A DNA stretch of 41,094 nucleotides from a virus: IMG/VR virus record IMGVR_UViG_3300004807_000046, positions 1-41,094 of that record. One strand, 5' to 3'. Position numbers and translations under genes: made by a program. Positions 9,167 to 15,900 of this stretch are shown here, piece by piece. Positions within the stretch are counted from its first letter, which is position 1; each line of letters begins with the position of its first letter. The notes beneath the pieces are model-generated. The model ran no database searches. It was not told the DNA's origin and saw only the letters and a program-made list of their open reading frames with translations.

Positions 9167-9531
9167 TATACCTCTGATCCGTATGATGAAGATACACCAG
9201 TAACTCCAGGATTAACAAAAACTTGGCCCTCTACCACTCTTGTGATTGTATTACTTGAATCTTTGATGGTGATATCGTATACCAATTTACCTGCGGGAAC
9301 ATTAGCAGAATTTGCAGCAGATAAACTTAATTGTACAATTCCACCATTAGCATCTACAATTGAGGTTGTAAAATTAATAAAAACGTTACTGGAGTAATAA
9401 GATTTTTTGGCCTGTGCAGCAACAGTGAACCCTGTCAAATTATAACCATTACCATAAAGGTCGGTCAATGTGGTCTGAGAATTGAATGTTGAACCTTGGT
9501 CAAGGTACAAATCTGCGTAGGCTGCTGGCAT
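9166..9531 (-). CDS. Small beta-sandwich virion protein (121 aa)
   Basis: The sequence (AYADLYLDQGSTFNSQTTLT, then NLTGFTVAAQAKKSYYSSN, then VPAGKLVYDITIKDS) has the alternating pattern of an Ig-like or BppU-like N-terminal domain common in small phage structural proteins. No catalytic residue is apparent. The start has AGGA 7 nt upstream. The preceding 70-bp gap holds a late-promoter motif embedded in a hairpin that covers this ribosome site, so regulation is likely at both transcription and translation. The stop overlaps the next start. Probably a fiber-attachment or decoration protein; the specific role is unknown. Confidence 0.78.
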   Translation of the reverse strand: MPAAYADLYLDQGSTFNSQTTLTDLYGNGYNLTGFTVAAQAKKSYYSSNVFINFTTSIVDANGGIVQLSLSAANSANVPAGKLVYDITIKDSSNTITRVVEGQVFVNPGVTGVSSSYGSEV

Positions 9532-9535
9532 GATA

Positions 9536-9564
9536 ATATCCTATAGGTGTATACTACAGGATAT
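9536..9564 (-). promoter_or_regulatory. Hairpin covering the ribosome site of the 121-aa gene
   Basis: On the minus strand, ATATCCTGTAG (9564-9554) pairs with CTATAGGATAT (9546-9536) around a 7-base loop. This gives 11 RNA pairs including one G-U. The second arm contains the AGGA ribosome site. A transcript begun at the adjacent late promoter (near 9556) would lack most of the first arm and leave the site open; read-through RNA would close it. Confidence 0.6.
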
Positions 9565-9569
9565 TTATG
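9562..9569 (-). promoter_or_regulatory. Candidate late promoter for the 121-aa gene
   Basis: The minus strand reads CATAAATA, ending 31 nt before the ATG at 9531. It overlaps the first arm of the ribosome-site hairpin. Predicted start of transcription is near 9556. Confidence 0.55.
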
Positions 9570-9601
9570 CCTTTATTAACCAGAAGTATACCTGAGTGTA
9601 C

Positions 9602-12600
9602 TCATTTATTATTTCCTTTGAGTACATCTATCTCTGCTTTGAGTTCTTTAATGGCCGCAAATGCAAGAGCACACATTTTTTCGTAATCTACTGCAAGAAT
9701 TCCGTCATCTCTCAATCTTACCGCTAGTGGGAATACTGATTGAACGTCTTGTGCCACAACACCAAAGTCTTGTTTACGTACATAGTATCCGTCTTCACCA
9801 CCACGTGCCTGAATGACTTCATCTTTCCAGTCAAATGTTTTACCACCAATTGTTGTGACTATATCAAGTGCATTTGAAATGTCTTGAATATTTTCTTTAA
9901 GACTTATGTCTGAAGAATAATATGCAGTAATATTATTGGCCGCACGAATCTCACCAGATGCTCCAGATGCACCGGTGCCTACGCCAAATGAACCAAATTG
10001 AACACTACTACTTGTTCCAAAATTACTAGAAATGGTGTTTGCCGCAGAAAAAGCACCATTAGCCTGCGTAAATGCTGAACCTGCATAAGAACTTGCATTG
10101 TTGGCCGCAGTAAATGCTGAATTTGCATATGAACTGGCTGCAGTTGCATTTGTGGTTGCAGTATTAGCCTGATTGTATGCTGAATTGGCATATGAACTGG
10201 CTGCAGCTGCATTGGTTGTAGCCGTATTAGCCTGATTGTATGCTGAACCAGCATATGAATTGGCTGCAGCTGCGTTGGTTGTAGCCGTATTTGCTTGTGT
10301 GTAAGCTGAATTAGCGTATGCACCAGCACTGTTAGCCGCAGTAAATGCTGAATTTGCATATGAGGCCGCAGAAGCAATATTCGTATTCTGTGTTGCATCT
10401 ATAGGATTTTGTACAGTATTGTTGGCATAGTATGTCACCAACTTACTTGTTAAACCATCAATTGCTAATTGAATTGTATTAGCAGTAGATGAAATATTAC
10501 TATTAACTGTAAATGCAATACTGTTCGCATAATTGGAAGCCCAATAGTAACTTCCTGAACCACCAGTTGTTAAAACATATCCAAAAGTTGCTCCTGTTGG
10601 TAAAATGTTAGTTAATGCACCACCAGATGTTGTTGCACCGGTACCGCCAGATGTGATTGGCAACGCTGTGCTTAATGTTAGGCCATTAAATGTTGGAGAT
10701 GCTGATGTTCTCAGGTCTTGTGGTGTATTAACATACAGTGTGTTAACTTGTCCAGATACAACAACACCATTGTTACTAGAAAATGTTACTGCACCAGAAC
10801 TGGCTGTTGCTGTGCCTGTAGTACCAAAGAATGTATTGGTTGAGGTATTTGCTCTAGAATATGCTGCATTTGCCTGAGAGAATACTGCAAGTATATTTGA
10901 AGATATATTTGTATTCAGAGTTGATACGTTTGAAGATATATTTGTATTCAGAGTTGATACGTTTGAAGATATATTTGTATTCAGAGTTGATACGTTTGAT
11001 GTCAAATAATTCAATAGTGTATTTGCAACTGCTGATGCGGCAACTGTTGATGTACTTGTAGATATCAAACTATTGCTAATCAAATTAGCAGTCATAATCT
11101 GAGAGTAGTTTGTACCGTTGTTTACATCAAGTATATCCCAATATTTTGAACCTTCATTCCAACGAATTGATGCATTTGCACCAGAAGTTCCTCTATTTAC
11201 ATTTAATGAAGCATTTTGACCTATTGTCGCATTTGCATTTAATACAAAAGTGTTACTATTGTAAACTGTAGAACCATTAATAACAAAGTTACCACCAATA
11301 GATAATTGGTTTGAAACACTTAAATTATTAATAAAAGCTGTTGCATTATTGGCGAATAATGTTGAAGTAACATTTACTGTTGGTGTAGTAACACTAGTAT
11401 TTGCTACAACGAAATTTGAGTAAGATGTTCCGGTTACAGAAATTGCGGCAGTATTGATACCAGAATTTGCTTGTGTAAAATTAACATAATCTGTTCCAGT
11501 AACCGACATCGATGCAGCATTAACAACTGAATTGGCTTGTAATACATTAACGAAACCTGTTCCTGTTGCAGAAAAAGTTGCTGTATTAACTGAAGTATTA
11601 GCCTGTACAGCATTCAGATAACCAGTAGTTGTGACACTTAATGTAGATGTGTTAACTAGTGTATTTGCTTGAACTGCATTTAAGTAACCAGTAGTTGTAA
11701 CACTTAATGTAGATGTATTAACTAGTGTATTTGCTTGAACTGCATTCAGATAACCAGTAGTTGTAACACTTACAGTACCAGTATTGATACTTGTATTTGC
11801 TTGTAATAAATTAGTAAATGTTGTACCTGTGACACTTAATGTAGATGTATTAACTGAAGTATTTGCTTGTAATAAATTAGTAAATGTTGTACCTGTGACA
11901 CTTAATGTAGATGTATTAACTGAAGTATTAGCCTGTACAGCATTCAGATAACCAGTAGTTGTGACACTTAATGTAGATGTATTAACTAGTGTATTTGCTT
12001 GTAATAAATTAGTAAATGTTGTACCTGTAACACTTATAGTACTAGTATTGACACTTGTATTGGCCTGAACAATATTCAGATAACCATTAGTTGTAACACT
12101 TAATGATGCGGTATTGATATTGGTGTTAGCCTGAATAATTGGCACATATAAATTTGTTGCACCAATAATTGTATTCGAAAACTGTGCGGCACCTGTAACA
12201 AATATAGTATTAGAAATGCTGGTGTTTCCAGATACAGAGAGTGTACTACTTAGTGATGTGGCACCAGTAACACCTAGTGTTCCACCGACTGTTTCATTAC
12301 TTCCAATTGTTAATGTTCCAGATACGGTTGCATTATTTGCAACAGAAAGACCTGTACCAGAACCGTATGCGGAAATTTGTCCATTTGCAAAAAGACTTAA
12401 TGCTGTGTTGGTGAAGTTAACTGTACCACCAACTCTAAGAGTGTTTTGAATGTATGCGGAAGAGCCAGTGCCTTGAACCTGGAATGCACCAGCAACAATA
12501 GCAGCAGTATTAACCTGTAGACCAAGAGAACCATCACCTAAAAATAATGTTCCAGATGGTTTTGTAAAATTGTTGGCCGCAAGGTCGTTATTTTGTTGTA

Positions 12601-12688
12601 GTAATCCGTTAGTCGAAACCACCCAATCAGAGAATGTGTTGGCGTAACTTAAAACCGGAAATACTTGTGCTTGAGAATAATTAGCCAT
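9602..12688 (-). CDS. Long tail fiber with C-terminal S74 self-cleaving chaperone
   Basis: 1028 residues. Residues ~1-180 are beta-rich. About twelve 22-residue repeats (QANTSVNTSTLSVTG-type) fill ~182-446. Three 11-residue repeats (SSNVSTLNTNI) follow near ~565-600, and Ala heptads occupy ~758-887. Residues ~910-1028 are the Peptidase_S74 / endosialidase-type intramolecular chaperone: SSDISLKENI, then GVVAQDVQSVFPLAV and VDYEKMCALAFAAIKEL with a terminal helix. Ser926 and Lys931 have the five-residue spacing of the endosialidase catalytic dyad. Known family behaviour: the domain trimerises the fiber and then cuts itself off. A NATAAATA motif lies 30 nt before the ATG. First fiber gene after the DUF4815/65-aa pair. 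Confidence 0.93.
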   Translation of the reverse strand: MANYSQAQVFPVLSYANTFSDWVVSTNGLLQQNNDLAANNFTKPSGTLFLGDGSLGLQVNTAAIVAGAFQVQGTGSSAYIQNTLRVGGTVNFTNTALSLFANGQISAYGSGTGLSVANNATVSGTLTIGSNETVGGTLGVTGATSLSSTLSVSGNTSISNTIFVTGAAQFSNTIIGATNLYVPIIQANTNINTASLSVTTNGYLNIVQANTSVNTSTISVTGTTFTNLLQANTLVNTSTLSVTTTGYLNAVQANTSVNTSTLSVTGTTFTNLLQANTSVNTSTLSVTGTTFTNLLQANTSINTGTVSVTTTGYLNAVQANTLVNTSTLSVTTTGYLNAVQANTLVNTSTLSVTTTGYLNAVQANTSVNTATFSATGTGFVNVLQANSVVNAASMSVTGTDYVNFTQANSGINTAAISVTGTSYSNFVVANTSVTTPTVNVTSTLFANNATAFINNLSVSNQLSIGGNFVINGSTVYNSNTFVLNANATIGQNASLNVNRGTSGANASIRWNEGSKYWDILDVNNGTNYSQIMTANLISNSLISTSTSTVAASAVANTLLNYLTSNVSTLNTNISSNVSTLNTNISSNVSTLNTNISSNILAVFSQANAAYSRANTSTNTFFGTTGTATASSGAVTFSSNNGVVVSGQVNTLYVNTPQDLRTSASPTFNGLTLSTALPITSGGTGATTSGGALTNILPTGATFGYVLTTGGSGSYYWASNYANSIAFTVNSNISSTANTIQLAIDGLTSKLVTYYANNTVQNPIDATQNTNIASAASYANSAFTAANSAGAYANSAYTQANTATTNAAAANSYAGSAYNQANTATTNAAAASSYANSAYNQANTATTNATAASSYANSAFTAANNASSYAGSAFTQANGAFSAANTISSNFGTSSSVQFGSFGVGTGASGASGEIRAANNITAYYSSDISLKENIQDISNALDIVTTIGGKTFDWKDEVIQARGGEDGYYVRKQDFGVVAQDVQSVFPLAVRLRDDGILAVDYEKMCALAFAAIKELKAEIDVLKGNNK
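10896..10994. repeat. Three perfect 33-bp tandem repeats
   Basis: Units at 10896-10928, 10929-10961 and 10962-10994 are identical. Each encodes one SSNVSTLNTNI unit of the 1028-residue fiber. Copy-number change would add or remove 11 residues in frame. Confidence 0.95.
11350..12145. repeat. ~66-bp imperfect tandem repeat array in the fiber shaft
   Basis: About twelve units encode 22-residue repeats of the form (V/L)QANTxVNTSTLSVTxTxxxN(A/L). Two alternating subtypes end in TTTGYLNA or TGTTFTNL. Central units are nearly identical in DNA and the edge units are diverged. Confidence 0.88.
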
Positions 12689-12716
12689 TTTTGCCTTTGT
12701 CTATCATTGCCTTTTT

Positions 12717-12914
12717 CTATTTATTCAACAACGCCTGAAGCATTTTCTTTATCTCACCCACATCGGACTTCAAAGAATTTAATTCTTCTTCCATCTGTTT
12801 CTTCTTTCTATATTCAACTAAGGCTGCATAATTGGTATTTAATACAGCCTTACTTTCCATATCTCTCACTAAGTGTGGGTGGTCTTTGACTTTTGCTATT
12901 TTCATATTCATCAT
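12717..12914 (-). CDS. Small conserved coiled-coil protein (65 aa)
   Basis: Begins MMNMKIAKVKDHPHLVRDME, and residues ~35-63 form a coiled coil (EYRKKKQMEEELNSLKSDVG, then EIKKMLQAL). The ATG at 12914 overlaps the DUF4815 stop by one base (TAATG). An in-frame ATG at 12905 is the alternative start. Comparable small proteins sit beside structural genes in T4-like marine phages, but I know no function. Position suggests a partner or chaperone of the DUF4815 protein or of the following fiber. The late-promoter motif for the next gene overlaps its stop codon. Confidence 0.75.
   Translation of the reverse strand: MMNMKIAKVKDHPHLVRDMESKAVLNTNYAALVEYRKKKQMEEELNSLKSDVGEIKKMLQALLNK
12718..12725 (-). 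promoter_or_regulatory. Candidate late promoter for the 1028-aa fiber
   Basis: The minus strand reads AATAAATA, ending 30 nt before the ATG at 12688. It overlaps the last codons of the 65-residue gene. An AAAGG ribosome site follows. Confidence 0.5.
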
Positions 12915-15900
12915 TATGCAGTCGCAATCGCACGGAAGTTTTTAATTTGTGGTGTGATTGATGGATTACTTGAATACATTACAACCTTAATTGCAAATGT
13001 ATTGAAGTTGTTGTATAATGCACCAGTTGTAATATCATTATATGAAATATTCAAAGCTTGATATGTGTCTGTTGTAAATGTGGTTGCATCTGTGTAAACA
13101 ACACCAGATCCTGGAATTAGAATTGGGTTCATTAACACATATGGATTATTGTCAAAGTTGTTTGCATCATTAGAATTTAATACTTTGTAATACACTTCAA
13201 TCTTAGTACCAATTTGACGGTTAACATCCAAAACAACAGTTATACCAGTTGACTGGAAGTTATTGTTCAAAGTAACTCGGCGTGTGATGTAACGTGCGGC
13301 CGCAGTACCATTACCAAAACCACCCAATGATTCGGAAACTGTATTGGCAGAATAATATGGTTTGATGGTATTTTGAACAAGGATAGTGTTCAAACGATCC
13401 AAGTCAATAACTGGAGATGTCCATCTATCACTATTTGTAACAGTTGGTTCAACAATCAAGTCGCCAGCAGTACTGTGTGTTTGTCTTGCTGAGAAATTGT
13501 AGTTTTGATGTGGTACAACTTTTACAGCAGAAGACAGTGTATTAGCAGATAAATTAGTTGTTTTAACTGCATAACTGATTGAATCTATACCATTAAATGA
13601 TAGGTCATTATTCATCAGTTGCAACAAATCAAAGTTTGCGGTTGTTGGTGCAGAGTTAGCAGTTACATCAAATGTCACAGTTCCACCAGCAAAATCACAA
13701 ATCTTCAAGTTAAAACACAATGTCTCAGACGGTGCAGGTATCCATGTAGAAGCATTTTGTGACTTGAATAGAGAAGCTGCATAATTCAATTGCGATAATG
13801 TAGCATTTTGGCCATAAATTGTTTGACCAACTTTAGATGAATACATTGTATAATTGTTGGAGTTTGTTGCAACCATCAATGAATATTGACCTGGTGCCAA
13901 ATAAATTGGATGGTCAAATGTAAATGTTGTTGAAGGTCCAATGTTATTAGTAATCGAACTTGATGAGGGAACATTGATATCGGCAGGATTCATGTAAACA
14001 ACTGAACCAGGAATCTCATTTACAGAATCAGGATAACCATTAACTGTTGGTCTGATACGAACAGAGACTGGAATTGTAGGATCAATAGTTGCGAAATACA
14101 AATCTACTGATGATAAGAACACACCATTAGGATATTGTGCTGCATTGACATAGAAGTTTTGTGATAATGGATCGACTGCACCAGACGTGGCATTTGCTGT
14201 AGTACTGGATGTTGCGGATGCAGTTGCAGAGGCTAAGACTTTTTGAACAATAGCCGAAGAAGCTGTTAGTGTTGAAGCATCAACACCTTGAGCAACAGCA
14301 GTTGACCAAATTTGTTCTCCAAGTGAAGCTATTGATGATGCTAATGATGATGCTCCAAAACCTGAAGCGGAAGCATTTCCTGGAGCGGTTTCACCAGTTA
14401 TTGATTGTGCTGCATTTACAATAGATGTATATAATCCACCATTATCCGATACCAAAGCTCCTTGATACCCCGCAACACCTTGAGTTTTTCCTTGACCCGA
14501 AATGATTGATTGTCCATCAATACAAATTTTGGTCACAACAGTTGTTAATGGATCGGTTGAACTACCAAATAATAAGGGTTGATAACCAGTATTTCCATCA
14601 CTTCCATTATCTGCTGGAGGACCTGGATCATTTGGCACATCAACAACTTGTGGTTGTGGTTTAGCTGTCGCCTGTGGTGGTCTTGTTGATACTACTGTTG
14701 TTTGTACAGTTTGCAATGTTCCTTGTGAATAGAAAGAAGTTGTTGCATACGAATGTGATAGAGCTGGAGATATGATACTATCAGACCACTCTACTTTCAA
14801 AGTTCCTGTTGGAAATAATAAAGCATTAGCTGAATTATTTAATGAAATTCCAAGAATACTTGCGGTGTTTTGTGCTGCCGCAGTAACTCCATTAGGAATT
14901 GTTAATGTGCCTGATGCACTACCATTAATATCTGTAACTAACTGTGAACTTTGTGTTGGTGCTTGTGCAGTCAAAATAGCTTGAACTGTATTGCTACCTG
15001 TTACAGTAACATTAGGTGTTGAAGTATAACCAGCACCAGTTTGTACTAGATTAACTGCAATAATTTGTCCACCAGATACATTGGCTGTAAAGACAGCTGG
15101 AGATGTATTTGCACCAGTAATACTAATAATAGGTAAGTTATTACCATTAGTGTATCCTGAACCAGCGTTACTAATTGTCAGATTGTAAACTCTATCTGTA
15201 AATCCTGGTGTAACAAAACCATCTACATTTATACCATTGATATATGTGTGAATTGGTGTAAATGGTACCATACCATTAACATTAAAAGATACTGGAACAC
15301 TTCTGGCATAAGGAATAATTGCACTAGACAGAACTTGAGTTGTGGATGAAACTTGAATTGGTCCACCTTGCAACGCAGAAGTTAATCCTTGAGACTGAAT
15401 TGCGTTGGTAATTCCAGTTGTATCTCTTGTGATAGAAGCTTGGTCACTGGAGTTTACAATAGTATCAGTTGGTTGACCGGTCCAGTTTAGTTGCCAATCG
15501 TTCCATTGAGAACCATTGCCTGTTCCATTAACTGCAGCCGTCCATGCAGCTTGGTCTTCTGTTGTAATATTGATATTTGGTTGTGTGGTTGTTGAATACC
15601 ATACATCACTTGATGGTGAAATTGTTGCATCACCATGAAAACTATAAACATTAAATGGATTAACAGAAATAACTTCTGTAGCTACATTTTGATAAATTAG
15701 TGACGCTTCATCATAAGAGAAGGTGATTAAATTATTATTGATTGATAACTGGTTGTTTGTTTTATTGCCAGGTGAAGTTACAAAAGTACCTTGACTTTGG
15801 TTGACATAATAATTGGCAACATTAGATAAGAATGTTGGTCTTGCTAATTGACTAACAGGATCGATAGCAATTGCATAATCAGGATTTTTCACATCACCAA

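Noticed and set aside
9979-10398. Minus-strand His/Gln/Leu-rich frame
   Set aside because: Out-of-frame reading of the 1028-residue fiber coil, fully inside the recognised gene.
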